Below, in pieces: positions 18,101-25,791 of a stretch of 64,000 bases of DNA (position 1 is its first letter; each line of letters starts with the position of its first letter). The DNA lies in assembly GCF_016862215.1 (NCBI RefSeq), contig NZ_BOMN01000136.1, positions 23,999 through 87,998 of the forward strand, in the 5' to 3' direction. This DNA is from Winogradskya humida. GTDB lineage: Bacteria > Actinomycetota > Actinomycetes > Mycobacteriales > Micromonosporaceae. The position numbers and the translations under genes were made by a program. The notes under the pieces are model-generated. The model searched no databases. It was given only the letters and a program-made list of their open reading frames with translations, and was not told the origin of the DNA.

Positions 18101-21100
18101 CAGCAAAAGCCGCTGCTGCGGGTCCATGGCCAGGGCCTCACGCGGACTGATCCCGAAGAACTCCGCGTCGAAGTCCCCGGCGCCGTAGAGGAACGCGCCC
18201 TGATCCGTATAGCTCTTGCCCTGCACGTCCGGGTCCGGGTCGAACACGTCGGCGGGCCAGCCGCGGTCGGCCGGGAAGGCACCCACCGCGTCGTCGCCGG
18301 ACACGAGCAGCCGCCAGAAATCCTCCGGCGACGCCACGCCACCGGGGAAGGCACAGCCCATGCCCACGATCACGAATCGTTCGTCGTCGGCCGGGACGAT
18401 GCCGGTGAGCGGCTCCGCGGGGGTGGCGGCGGTGCTGCCGACAACTTCGCCGGTCACGAACGCGGCGAGCGCCGCCGGGGTCGGGTAGTCGAAGACCGTG
18501 GTGGCCGGCAGGCGCAGGCCCGTGGCGTCGTTCAGCCGGTTGCGCAGCTCGACCGCGGTCAGCGAGTCGAAGCCGACGTCGCGGAACGACCGGCCGGCGT
18601 CGATGGTGCCGGGGCCGGACATGCCGAGCACCAGCGCCGCCTGATCGACGACCAGTTCCCGGACCGCGTCCTGTTGCTCCGCGGGGCTGAGGCCCGCCAG
18701 CCGTGCGGCCAGGGCCTGGCTGCCGCCGCTGGACCGGCCGGCCAGCCGCCGGGCGGAACCGTCACCGCGCCCGGCGTGCACGAGAGCCGACAGCAGGGGC
18801 GGGACGTGCGGCGCGCGGCGCAGGGCGGGCAGGTCGAGGTGGGCGGCTACGAGGAAGGAGTCGGCGGCGTCGGTGGCGGCGTCGAGCAGCGCCAGGCCCG
18901 CGGGCGTACCGATGGCTCGAAGGCCCTGGCGTGACATCCGCCCGCGGTCGGCGTCGGTGAGCTCGCCCGCCATGCCGCTCTCCCACGGCCCCCAGGCGAT
19001 GGAGACGGCCGGCAGGCCCTGCCGGCGGCGGTGTACGGCGAGCGCGTCCAGGAACGTGTTCGCGGCGGCATAGTTCGCCTGACCCGCGTTGCCCGTCACG
19101 CCCGCTATCGACGAGAAGAGCGTGAAGAAGTCGAGGTCGAGTCCGCGGGTGAGCTCGTGCAGGTGCCAGGCGGCGTCGACCTTGGGCCGCATCACCCGGT
19201 CGAGCCGCTGCGCGTCCTGCGAGCCGATCACCCCGTCGTCCAGGACACCCGCGGCGTGCACCACGCCGGTCAGCGTGATCCCGTCGAGGATCGCGGCGAG
19301 CTGCCCGCGGTCGGACGCGTCACCGGCCAGCACCCGCGTCGTGACGCCCGAGGCGGCGAGGTCCGCGGCCAGAGCGGCGATCCCCTGGGCCCGGGGGCCG
19401 CGCCGGGAGAGCAGCAGTTCCTGACGTGCCTGACCGGTCGCGGCCAGGTGGCGGGCCACCGAAGCGCCCAGCGCGCCGGTCGCACCGGTGATCAGCACCG
19501 TGCCGGCCCGCTCGCGCCGGGCGGCGGCCGGAGCGGGAGCGGTGAGCACGACCTTGCCGATGTGCCGTGCCTGGCTCAGGAAGCGGAACGCCTCCGCCGC
19601 GCGGCGCACGTCCCAGCACGCCACCGGCAACGGCTTGAGCACTCCGCGGGCGAACAACGGCGACAGTGACGACAGCATCGCCGCGAGCGCGTCGGGTTCC
19701 TGCAGCAGCAGATCAAAAGCCTGGTAGGCGATCCCGTGCCGGTCCTGGACCGCACCGGCGTCGCGGATGTCGGTCTTGCCCATCTCGATGAACCGGCCGC
19801 CGGGGCGGGTCAGCCGCAGCGACGCGTCGACGAACTCGCCCGCCAGGGAGTCCAGGACGACGTCGACACCCCGCCCGCCGGTAGCGCCGCGGAAGAGCGC
19901 CTCGAACTCGGTGGTGCGCGACGACGCGAGCCGGTCCGCCCGGACGCCCAGCTCCCGCACGGTGTCCCACTTCGCCGCCGAGGCGGTGGCGAACACGTCG
20001 GCGCCCCGATGCGCGGCGAGCTGGACCGCTGCCATGCCCACACCGCCGGCCGCGGCGTGGATCAGCACCGACTCGCCCTCGGTCAGGGCGGCCAGTTCGA
20101 CCAGGGCGTACCAGGCGGTCAGGTAGACCACGGGTGCCGCAGCTGCCTGTGCCATGGACCATCCGGGTGGCACCGGTGCCAGCAGCCGCGCGTCGGTGAC
20201 CGCCTCGTCGGTGAACGCGGCGGTGAACAGGCCCATCACGGCGTCGCCGGGCTGCACGCCGGTGACCTGCGAGCCGACTTCGAGCACCACACCGGCGCCT
20301 TCGAGACCGAGCCGTCCCGCGTCGCCCGGATACATGCCCAGCACGTTGAGGACGTCGCGGAAGTTCACGCCGGCCGCCCGCAACGCGACCCGCACCTCAC
20401 CGGCGGCGAGCGGCTGCGTGCGGTCCGCCTCGGGCGCGGTGAGGGTGAGGTGTTCGAGGGTGCCCCGGTCGCGGAAGCTCAGTTGCCAGGCGCCGTCCGG
20501 GGGAACGGTCAGCCCGGCGGTCGCCCGCGCCAGGCGGGGGATCCGCACCTGGCCCGACCGCACCGCGAATTTCGGCTCCCCGAGCGCGGCACCGGCCCGC
20601 AGCGTGTCCTCGAGGCCCTCGGCGGCCGGATCGTCGATGTCGGCGAGCAGGACGCGGCCGGTCTCCGAGTGTGCCGAGCCGACCAGGCCCCACACCGAGG
20701 CGGCGGCGACGTCGAGCGGGACGTCGGGTCCGGTGTCGACCGCACCCTGGGTCACCACGAGCAGCCGGGCGTCGGCGGGTGGGTCCTTGGCCAGCCATTC
20801 CTGGACGGCGGTCAGGACGCTCGCCGCGATGTCCCGGGCCGCACCGGCAACGAACGGGCCGGTCGCCGGTGGGACGCGCAGGATTTCGACGTCAGCCGCT
20901 GCGCCGTTGCCGGCGGCCGGGATCCAGTCGAGGCGGTACAGGTCCTCGGGTGCCGCGACGGCGGCCAGGCCGTCGGCGGAGACCGCCCGCAGCACCAGGG
21001 ATCCGGCGGTGGCGATCGGGTCGCCGGCCGCGTCGGCGAGCAGGAGGCTGACACCGTCACCGGACGCCGACGGGGCGATCCGCACCCGGGCGGTGACCGC

Positions 21101-24100
21101 ACCGGCGGCGTGCACCGTCGCATCGGTCCAGGCGAACGGCAGCATCAGCCCGTCACTCTTGATCGCCAGCCCGGCGACCTGCATCGCGGCGTCCAGCAGG
21201 GCCGGGTGCAGTCCGTAACCGGCGACCACCATGCCCTCGGGCAGGGCGACCTCGGCGAACAATTCCTCGCCACGCCGCCAGACCTCCCGGACCCCCTGGA
21301 ACGCGGGGCCGTAGGTGAGGCCTGACCGGGCGAGGTCCGGATAGAAGCCGGTGAGGTCGACCGGGTCGGCGCCGGCGGGGGGCCACACGGGGAACGCCAC
21401 ATCCGGCTGAGCCGCATCCGGCCGGCCGGTCACTGCCGCCGGGGCGAGCACACCGGTCGCGTGCCGGGTCCAGTCGCCGTCGGCCGCGTCGTCGCCGGCG
21501 TAGACACCGAACGGGCGGCGACCGGCGTCGTCCGGGGCCTCGACGACGACCTGGACGCGGGTGCCCGCACCGGGTGCCAGGATCAGCGGGGTCTCGATGA
21601 GGAGCTCGGCGATGCCAGGGCAGCCGGTCTGGTCGCCGGCGCGGACGGCCATGTCGAGCAGTGCGGCGGCCGGCAGAACGACGTGCCCGGCGACGGTGTG
21701 GTCGGCCAGCCACGGGTGTCCGGCGAGGCTCAGCCGGCCGGTCAGCAGGTGGACGCCCGTCGTCGGCAGGTCGATGGTGGCGCTCAGCAGCGGGTGGTAG
21801 GTCGGGAACTGCCCGAGACCGGTCGCGTCGAGCAGCCCCGCGCTGTACGGCAGCCAGTACCGCTCGCGCTGGAACGCGTAACCCGGCAGGCCGACCCGCC
21901 GGAACGGTCCCGCGCTGCCCGCTTCGTGAATACGCGCCCAGTCGACGGCATGGCCCTGGCCGTGCATCCGGGCGAGGGCGGTCAGCAGCGTACGGACCTC
22001 GTCCCGGCCGCGCCGCTGGGCGGCGAACCAGTGCTCGGGGTGGCCGGTGGTGGCGGTCTGCGGGCCCAGGCCGGACAGCACCCCGTCCGGTCCGATCTCG
22101 AGGAACGTGTGGATGCCGGTCTCGCGCAGGGCCTGCACGGCATCGGCGAAGCGGACCGCGTCGCGGACGTGCCCGACCCAGTAGGCGGGATCGGTGACCT
22201 CGGCGGTGACGGGTTGCCCGGTGCGGGCGGAGACCATGCTGAGCTGCGGTTCCCGGTAGCTGACGGCGGCGACCACGCGGGCGAACTCGTCGAGCATCGG
22301 GTCCATCAGCGGCGAATGGAACGCGTGCGAGACCTGCAGCCGCCGGGTGCGCGCACCGGTCGCGGCGAGCTCCCGGGCGACGGCTTCGACGTCGTCCTCG
22401 GCGCCGGAGACGACCACGGCGCGGGGTCCGTTGACGGCGGCGATGGCGGCTCGGGGCCGCCCGGCCAGCGCGGCGGTGACAGCATCCTCGCCGGCCTCGA
22501 CGGCGACCATGGCACCGCCGGTGGGGAGTTGCTGCATGAGCCGGCCCCGGGCGGCGACGACCGCGCAGGCGTCCCCGAGGGACCAGACCCCGGCCACGTG
22601 GGCGGCGGCCAGTTCCCCGATGGAGTGCCCGGCGACCGCGGCCGGGGTGAGGTTCCACGATTCGAGCAGGCGGTACAGCGCGACCTCGACCGCGAACAGG
22701 GCGGACTGGGCCCACACCGTCTCGCCGATCTGCCCGCCGCCGATCCATTCCGGACGACCTTCACCGCGTACCACCGCGGCAACCGAACCGTCCAGATGCT
22801 CGTCCAGCCCGGCGCAGACCGCGTCGAACGCCTCAGCGAACACCGGGTACGCGTCGTAAAGTTGCTGTCCCATGCCGAGGCGCTGGGCGCCCTGACCGGT
22901 GAACACGAAGCCGACCTTGCCGGGCTTGCCGGCGATCCCGGTGACGACCGAGGGTGTCTCGCGGGCATCAGCGAGCGCGTCGAGCCCGGCGAGGAGTTCA
23001 GCCTGGTCGGCGCCCACGATCGTGGCTCGGTGGTCCAGCGCCGCGCGGGTGGTGGCCAGCGACCAGCCGATGTCCGCGGTACCGGTGTCCGGGTGGTTCC
23101 GGATGAAGTCGGCCAGCTGTCGCGCCTGCCCGGTCAGTCCCTCCGCCGAGCGGCCCGACACCGTCCAGGGCACGATCCGCGGCTCGGTGCCGGAAGCCTC
23201 GACGGGTGTTTCCGGGGGTGCCTGCTCGATGATGACGTGCGCGTTGGTCCCCGAGAAACCGAACGACGAGATCCCGGCCCGGCGGGGGTGATCGCTGTCC
23301 GGCCAGGGCGTGGTTTCGGTGACCAGACGTACGTTTCCGGCGTCCCAGTCGATGTGACTCGACGGCGCGTCCACATGCAACGTCGCCGGAACAACACCGT
23401 GCCGCATCGCCGCGACCATCTTGATGATGCCCGCAACACCCGCAGCCGCCTGGGTGTGCCCGATGTTCGACTTCACCGACCCCAAAAGCACCGGCTCGTC
23501 CTCCGGCCGAGCCTGACCATAGGTCGCCAGCAACGCCTGCGCCTCGATCGGGTCACCGAGCCGTGTGCCGGTGCCGTGTCCTTCGACCACGTCGACGCCG
23601 TCCGCACCGATCCCCGCACTGGCCAACGCCGACCGGATCACCCGCTGCTGCGCTGGACCGTTCGGCGCCGTCAAACCGTTCGACGCGCCGTCCTGGTTCA
23701 TCGCGGTGCCGGCGACCACGGCGAGGATGGTATGGCCGTTACGGCGGGCGTCGGAGAGACGCTCGACCACGAGTACGCCGACGCCCTCACCCCAGCCCGT
23801 ACCGTCAGCAGCGTCCGCGTACGCCTTACAACGACCGTCAGCGGCGAGACCACGCTGACGGGAGAAGTCCACAAAGGTGCCCGGCGTCGACATCACCGTC
23901 ACACCACCGGCGAGCGCCAGATCCGACTCACCACTACGCAGCGACTGGCAGGCGAGATGCAGCGCCACCAGGGACGACGAGCACGCCGTGTCGATCGTGA
24001 CCGCGGGACCCTCGAGGCCCAGCGCGTACGCGACGCGACCCGATGCCACACCGCCGGAGCCACCCGTACCCATGTAGCCCTCGGCGTCGGGTGACGTGGT

Positions 24101-24592
24101 GCCGTACTGAAGATAGTCGTGGTAGATCAGGCCGGCGAAGACACCGGTGGCCGAACCCCGCAGCTTTTCCGGGTCGATCCCCGCGTCCTCCAGGGCCTGC
24201 CAGGACGTCTCCAGCAAAAGCCGCTGCTGCGGGTCCATGGCCAGGGCCTCACGCGGGCTGATCCCGAAGAACTCCGCGTCGAAATCCCCCGCGCCGTAGA
24301 GAAATCCGCCCTGATCGGTGTAGCTCTTGCCGGACAGCTCGGGGTCCGGGTCGAACACGTCGGCGGGCCAGCCCCGATCCGTCGGGAAAGGGCCCACCGC
24401 GTCGTCGCCGGACACGAGCAACCGCCAGAAGTCCTCCGGCGACGCCACGCCACCGGGGAAGGCGCAGCCCATGCCGACGATCGCCATCGGCTCCTGCCGC
24501 TGGTCCTCCAGCTCACGCAGGCGTTCACGGGTCTGGTGCAGATCGGTGGTGACCCGCTTCAGATAGTCACGAAGTTTGTCTTCGTTCGCCAT
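12143..24592 (-). CDS. PKS-D: two-module type I polyketide synthase, malonyl specific
   Basis: 4149 residues. An N-terminal docking helix (DKLRDYLKRVTTDLHQ) shows it receives a chain from another protein. Module 1: KS (35-455, Cys in DTACSSS near 205), AT (GHSIGE near 655, HAFH near 758, malonyl type), DH (HTVAGHVVLP, HPALLDAAMQ), ER (NFRDVL near 1411), KR (VLITGATGALG; YAAAN; LDD, B type) and ACP (GFDSL near 2008). Module 2: KS, malonyl AT (HAFH near 2793), a damaged DH (HPALLEAAL and missing the YGPxF strand), ER, KR (LDD) and ACP (near 4026). A C-terminal docking segment ends DEIFDLIDKELGI. Expected additions: a saturated C2 unit, then a beta-hydroxy C2 unit because DH2 looks inactive, leaving ER2 idle. 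All other readable ATs in the block are of non-malonyl type. AGGAAGG precedes the start. Confidence 0.95.
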   Translation of the reverse strand: MANEDKLRDYLKRVTTDLHQTRERLRELEDQRQEPMAIVGMGCAFPGGVASPEDFWRLLVSGDDAVGPFPTDRGWPADVFDPDPELSGKSYTDQGGFLYGAGDFDAEFFGISPREALAMDPQQRLLLETSWQALEDAGIDPEKLRGSATGVFAGLIYHDYLQYGTTSPDAEGYMGTGGSGGVASGRVAYALGLEGPAVTIDTACSSSLVALHLACQSLRSGESDLALAGGVTVMSTPGTFVDFSRQRGLAADGRCKAYADAADGTGWGEGVGVLVVERLSDARRNGHTILAVVAGTAMNQDGASNGLTAPNGPAQQRVIRSALASAGIGADGVDVVEGHGTGTRLGDPIEAQALLATYGQARPEDEPVLLGSVKSNIGHTQAAAGVAGIIKMVAAMRHGVVPATLHVDAPSSHIDWDAGNVRLVTETTPWPDSDHPRRAGISSFGFSGTNAHVIIEQAPPETPVEASGTEPRIVPWTVSGRSAEGLTGQARQLADFIRNHPDTGTADIGWSLATTRAALDHRATIVGADQAELLAGLDALADARETPSVVTGIAGKPGKVGFVFTGQGAQRLGMGQQLYDAYPVFAEAFDAVCAGLDEHLDGSVAAVVRGEGRPEWIGGGQIGETVWAQSALFAVEVALYRLLESWNLTPAAVAGHSIGELAAAHVAGVWSLGDACAVVAARGRLMQQLPTGGAMVAVEAGEDAVTAALAGRPRAAIAAVNGPRAVVVSGAEDDVEAVARELAATGARTRRLQVSHAFHSPLMDPMLDEFARVVAAVSYREPQLSMVSARTGQPVTAEVTDPAYWVGHVRDAVRFADAVQALRETGIHTFLEIGPDGVLSGLGPQTATTGHPEHWFAAQRRGRDEVRTLLTALARMHGQGHAVDWARIHEAGSAGPFRRVGLPGYAFQRERYWLPYSAGLLDATGLGQFPTYHPLLSATIDLPTTGVHLLTGRLSLAGHPWLADHTVAGHVVLPAAALLDMAVRAGDQTGCPGIAELLIETPLILAPGAGTRVQVVVEAPDDAGRRPFGVYAGDDAADGDWTRHATGVLAPAAVTGRPDAAQPDVAFPVWPPAGADPVDLTGFYPDLARSGLTYGPAFQGVREVWRRGEELFAEVALPEGMVVAGYGLHPALLDAAMQVAGLAIKSDGLMLPFAWTDATVHAAGAVTARVRIAPSASGDGVSLLLADAAGDPIATAGSLVLRAVSADGLAAVAAPEDLYRLDWIPAAGNGAAADVEILRVPPATGPFVAGAARDIAASVLTAVQEWLAKDPPADARLLVVTQGAVDTGPDVPLDVAAASVWGLVGSAHSETGRVLLADIDDPAAEGLEDTLRAGAALGEPKFAVRSGQVRIPRLARATAGLTVPPDGAWQLSFRDRGTLEHLTLTAPEADRTQPLAAGEVRVALRAAGVNFRDVLNVLGMYPGDAGRLGLEGAGVVLEVGSQVTGVQPGDAVMGLFTAAFTDEAVTDARLLAPVPPGWSMAQAAAAPVVYLTAWYALVELAALTEGESVLIHAAAGGVGMAAVQLAAHRGADVFATASAAKWDTVRELGVRADRLASSRTTEFEALFRGATGGRGVDVVLDSLAGEFVDASLRLTRPGGRFIEMGKTDIRDAGAVQDRHGIAYQAFDLLLQEPDALAAMLSSLSPLFARGVLKPLPVACWDVRRAAEAFRFLSQARHIGKVVLTAPAPAAARRERAGTVLITGATGALGASVARHLAATGQARQELLLSRRGPRAQGIAALAADLAASGVTTRVLAGDASDRGQLAAILDGITLTGVVHAAGVLDDGVIGSQDAQRLDRVMRPKVDAAWHLHELTRGLDLDFFTLFSSIAGVTGNAGQANYAAANTFLDALAVHRRRQGLPAVSIAWGPWESGMAGELTDADRGRMSRQGLRAIGTPAGLALLDAATDAADSFLVAAHLDLPALRRAPHVPPLLSALVHAGRGDGSARRLAGRSSGGSQALAARLAGLSPAEQQDAVRELVVDQAALVLGMSGPGTIDAGRSFRDVGFDSLTAVELRNRLNDATGLRLPATTVFDYPTPAALAAFVTGEVVGSTAATPAEPLTGIVPADDERFVIVGMGCAFPGGVASPEDFWRLLVSGDDAVGAFPADRGWPADVFDPDPDVQGKSYTDQGAFLYGAGDFDAEFFGISPREALAMDPQQRLLLETSWQALEDAGIDPMTLRGSSTGVFAGLIYHDYLQYGGAPQDAEGYLGTGGSGGVASGRVAYALGLEGPAITVDTACSSSLVALHLACQSLRSGESDLALAGGVTVMSTPGTFVDFSRQRGLAADGRCKAYADAADGTGWGEGVGVLVVERLSDARRNGHTILAVVAGTAMNQDGASNGLTAPNGPAQQRVIRSALASAGIGADGVDVVEGHGTGTRLGDPIEAQALLATYGQARPEDEPVLLGSVKSNIGHTQAAAGVAGIIKMVAAMRHGVIPATLHVDAPSSHIDWDAGNVRLVTETTPWPDSDRPRRAGISSFGFSGTNAHVIIEQAPPEPADEIPDTEPRIVPWVVSGRSPEALTAQAGRLAQFVADLPGATPAEIGRSLATTRAALEHRAVVLGADRDELLAGLAALAEGREAAGVVTSAAPAGKVGFVFTGQGAQRLGMGQQLYDAYPVFAEAFDAVCAGLDEHLDGSVAAVVRGEGRPEWIGGGQIDETVWAQSALFAVEVAMYRLLTSWGITPQVVAGHSIGELAAAHVAGVWSLEDACAVVAARGRLMQELPAGGAMVAVQAGEDQVTAALAGHPLAAIAAVNAPDAVVVSGAEDDVEAVAAELAATGARTRRLRVSHAFHSPLMDPMLDRFAAVVAAVSYREPRLTMVSALTGRVVTSEVTDPAYWVGHVRDAVRFADAAVAMREHGVHTFVEIGPDGILSAMGPQTRTDPAETWLAAARRGRDEVTTLLTTAARLHVRGRTVDWAQPLGAGGTRRVALPTYAFQRQHYWLPAGSTLTDATGLGQTATHHPLLGATVELPGTGTVALTGRLSLAGQPWLGDHVISGHTVLPGAALVDMVLRAGDETGCPYLEDLVIETPVVLPARGAIQLQVSVGEADPAGRREVTVFTRTPEAPWTSQATGTLAPSGPGDSLDAGDTHWPPAGAEAIDQAQPAWRRGDEVFAELALPERTDVAGFGIHPALLEAALHVTETDAFPLRWTGVAVHATGATTARARITPAADGDGVSVVLTDTAGGLIATVASVALAPIPAGSLDRSTGPDREALFGVEWIPAEVAAEPAEAGRRWAVLGDDLDLAVPGAARYDTVAGLLAAVRAGAQVPDVLAVCVPGTDAGDVAQTARLAVGRVLDVVREWLAADVLSGSRLVVVTQRAVDAEPGTDVWLAGAGVTGLVRTAASEHPERVVLADVDSPAGAGVLVLAAAALQEPEFAIRHGQVRIPRLARPAQHVLSTPEGQQWRLESSGTGTVEGLTMANAEDAARPLAAGEVRIAVRAAGVNFRDVLSVLGQYPGDAGPLGLEGAGTVLETGPGVTTPAVGDTVLGLFQGAFGPVAVADARLVRPVPQGWTTAEAAAAPVAFLTAYHALVELADLQPGERVLIHAAAGGVGLAAVQLARRLGAEVYATASPSKWPALRELGVAAANLASSRTTEFAGQFAPGFDVVLNSLTGEILDASLRLTRAGGRFIEIGKTDVRDAGEIQQRYGITYRATDLLRQDPEAIAATFTRVLELNPGPLPVACWDVRRAVDAFRFLGQARQVGKVVLTIPPVPRAGTVVVTGASGALGALVARHLAVTGQTTRQWLLSRRGADAPGAAVLAADVARSGTSVHLRACDVAEPGELAAVLAGVPLTGVVHAAGVLDDGVLASVTEERVRRVLRPKVDAAWHLHRLTRHLALDTFTMFSSIAGVTGNAGQASYAAANTFLDALVAYRRGLGLAGVSVAWGPWQNGMAGGLSDTERQRLDRQGLRPLPAADGLALLDIAARRPESLLVAARIDLRALRRPGVTGTALMSGLVRPGRRAAGRPAAQDGKETANRLAALPELERRKEVRTLILTQAALVLGLPGPAAVDPGRYFRQLGFDSLTALELRNRISDAVGLRLPAALVFDYPTPADLAEYLDEKIAEQEVDYRPVLRELDRLESLLSVLARRRGRKMQIITRLESIVEEFRTDSADDAPSDEDIEAATDDEIFDLIDKELGI
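14990..15706 (-). other. Inactive-looking DH domain of PKS-D module 2
   Basis: The first motif HVISGHTVLP keeps its catalytic His. The second motif is HPALLEAAL, with Glu replacing the catalytic Asp. Compared with module 1, about 22 residues holding the YGPxF motif are missing just before AWRRGDEVFAE (near base 15276), an in-frame deletion. Bounds are approximate. Confidence 0.75.
16633..16813. repeat. AT-region repeat, PKS-D module 2 copy
   Basis: Nearly identical to 22741-22921 in module 1, with two base differences seen by eye (near 16672 and 16730). It encodes the N-terminal AT segment from the GQGAQRLGMG motif onward. Confidence 0.7.
17650..17854. repeat. 205-bp identical KS tract, PKS-D module 2 copy
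   Basis: By eye, base-for-base identical to 23761-23965 (offset 6111). It covers the KS segment just after the active-site Cys. It contains several codons unusual for the surrounding GC-rich genes, so identity is not explained by codon choice alone. Confidence 0.75.
22741..22921. repeat. AT-region repeat, PKS-D module 1 copy
   Basis: Partner of 16633-16813; see that entry. Confidence 0.7.
23761..23965. repeat. 205-bp identical KS tract, PKS-D module 1 copy
   Basis: Partner of 17650-17854. Exact identity across 205 bp between two KS domains of one gene points to recent duplication or gene conversion. Confidence 0.75.
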
Positions 24593-24614
24593 CCGGGAAC
24601 GCCTTCCTGGTCAC

Positions 24615-24658
24615 GCGCTGCCACCCGGACGACCACGGGGGCTTCCGGGCGGCAGCGC
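24615..24658 (-). terminator. Strong hairpin between fkbH and PKS-D
   Basis: GCGCTGCCACCCGG (24615-24628) and CCGGGCGGCAGCGC (24645-24658) pair over 14 bp; the single mismatch becomes a G-U pair in minus-strand RNA. The loop is 16 nt and there is no T tract. It lies in the 83-bp gap after fkbH, the largest gap in the biosynthetic block, and could be a partial terminator, processing site or mRNA stabiliser separating expression of PKS-D and the C-A-T gene from the rest. Confidence 0.5.
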
Positions 24659-24675
24659 ACATCGAGCGGAGGTGC

Positions 24676-25779
24676 TCAGGCCACGCCGTTGACGCGCAGG
24701 GCCAGATCGGCGGCCAGTTCGGGCGAACTGACCTGCATGGTGGTGGCGCCGTCACGCCGCTCCGGCACCAGGTGCAGGCGCTGGACGCGGTCGTCGGCCA
24801 GCGGGTCGAGCCCGCCGACGCAGTCGCAGGGGTCGCCGGTGAACCCGGCGAACCGGTAGGCGATGTCCATCATCCGGTTGCGGTCGGTCGGCTTGAAATC
24901 CGCGACCAGGTGCGCGCCGGCCTGCGCGGCCTGGTCGATCAGCCAGTTCAGCAGCACCGAACCGGCGCCGAACGTCACCACCCGGCACGAGGTGGCGAGC
25001 AGCTTGAGGTTCCACACGTCGCGGTGGCAACCCAGCAGCAGCACGCCGACCGCCCCGTGCGGGCCGAACTTGTCGGTGAGCGTGACGGTGAGGACCTCGT
25101 GCCCGGGGTCGGCCAGGAGCTCACGCAGCGTCGCGTCGGAGTAGTGCACCCCGGTCGCGTTCATCTGGCTGGTCCGCAGCGTCAGTTCCTCGACCCGGGA
25201 CAGGTCGTCCTCGTCGGCCCGTTTGATCGCCATGACGAGGTCCAGGCTGCGCAGGAAATCCTCGTCGGCGCCCTTGAAGTTGTCCTTCTCGGCGTCGCGG
25301 CGGAAACCGGCCTGGTACATCTCGCGGCGCCGCCGGGCGTCGACGGTCACGACCTCCGGGCTGAACTCGGGCAGGCCGGTCAGCGAGGTCGCCTGATCGA
25401 ACGCGTAGCAGCGCACCTCGGGCAGGTGGTAGTTCACCTCGGCGCGCTCGGTGGGCAGGTCGTCGATGAACGCGATCGTGCTCAGCGCGAAGTTGAGCCG
25501 CTCGGCGATCGTCGTGACCGCGTCGGATTTCGGGCCCCAGCTGATCTGCGGGTGCACGAAGTACTCGGCCAGGCCCAGCTTCTCCAGGTGCCCCCAGGCC
25601 AGGTCGAAATCGTTCTTGCTGGCGACCGACTGCAGGACACCGCGGGCATCGAGCTCGATGACCGCCTCCCGGATCCCGGGCAGCAGCTCGACCGAGGGGT
25701 CCTCGGACAGCGTGCCGTTCCAGACCGTGTTGTCGAGGTCCCACACCAGGCATTTGACGATGGTCGGTTTATCCGCCAC
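24676..25779 (-). CDS. fkbH: FkbH-like HAD protein (glyceryl-ACP formation)
   Basis: 367-residue FkbH family protein: an N-terminal HAD phosphatase-like domain with the nucleophile motif DLDNTVW (Asp14 and Asp16) and a C-terminal acyltransferase-like region. The family takes a glyceryl unit from 1,3-bisphosphoglycerate, dephosphorylates it and loads it on a dedicated carrier protein. The GTG at 25779 is used, with GGGAG upstream. It starts 12 bp after the fkbI stop and completes the run fkbK-J-I-H, the first steps to (hydroxy/methoxy)malonyl-ACP. The alternative role, glyceryl-ACP for tetronate rings, is less likely because the FkbI and FkbK oxidising enzymes are present and no FabH-like condensing enzyme is seen. 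Confidence 0.92.
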   Translation of the reverse strand: MADKPTIVKCLVWDLDNTVWNGTLSEDPSVELLPGIREAVIELDARGVLQSVASKNDFDLAWGHLEKLGLAEYFVHPQISWGPKSDAVTTIAERLNFALSTIAFIDDLPTERAEVNYHLPEVRCYAFDQATSLTGLPEFSPEVVTVDARRRREMYQAGFRRDAEKDNFKGADEDFLRSLDLVMAIKRADEDDLSRVEELTLRTSQMNATGVHYSDATLRELLADPGHEVLTVTLTDKFGPHGAVGVLLLGCHRDVWNLKLLATSCRVVTFGAGSVLLNWLIDQAAQAGAHLVADFKPTDRNRMMDIAYRFAGFTGDPCDCVGGLDPLADDRVQRLHLVPERRDGATTMQVSSPELAADLALRVNGVA

Positions 25780-25791
25780 AGGGTTCTCCCG

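Noticed and set aside
24676..25779. Glyceryl-ACP for a tetronate ring
   Set aside because: FkbH alone would allow it, but the full FkbI, FkbJ and FkbK set is present and no FabH-like ring-forming enzyme is seen, so an oxidised malonyl-type unit is more likely.
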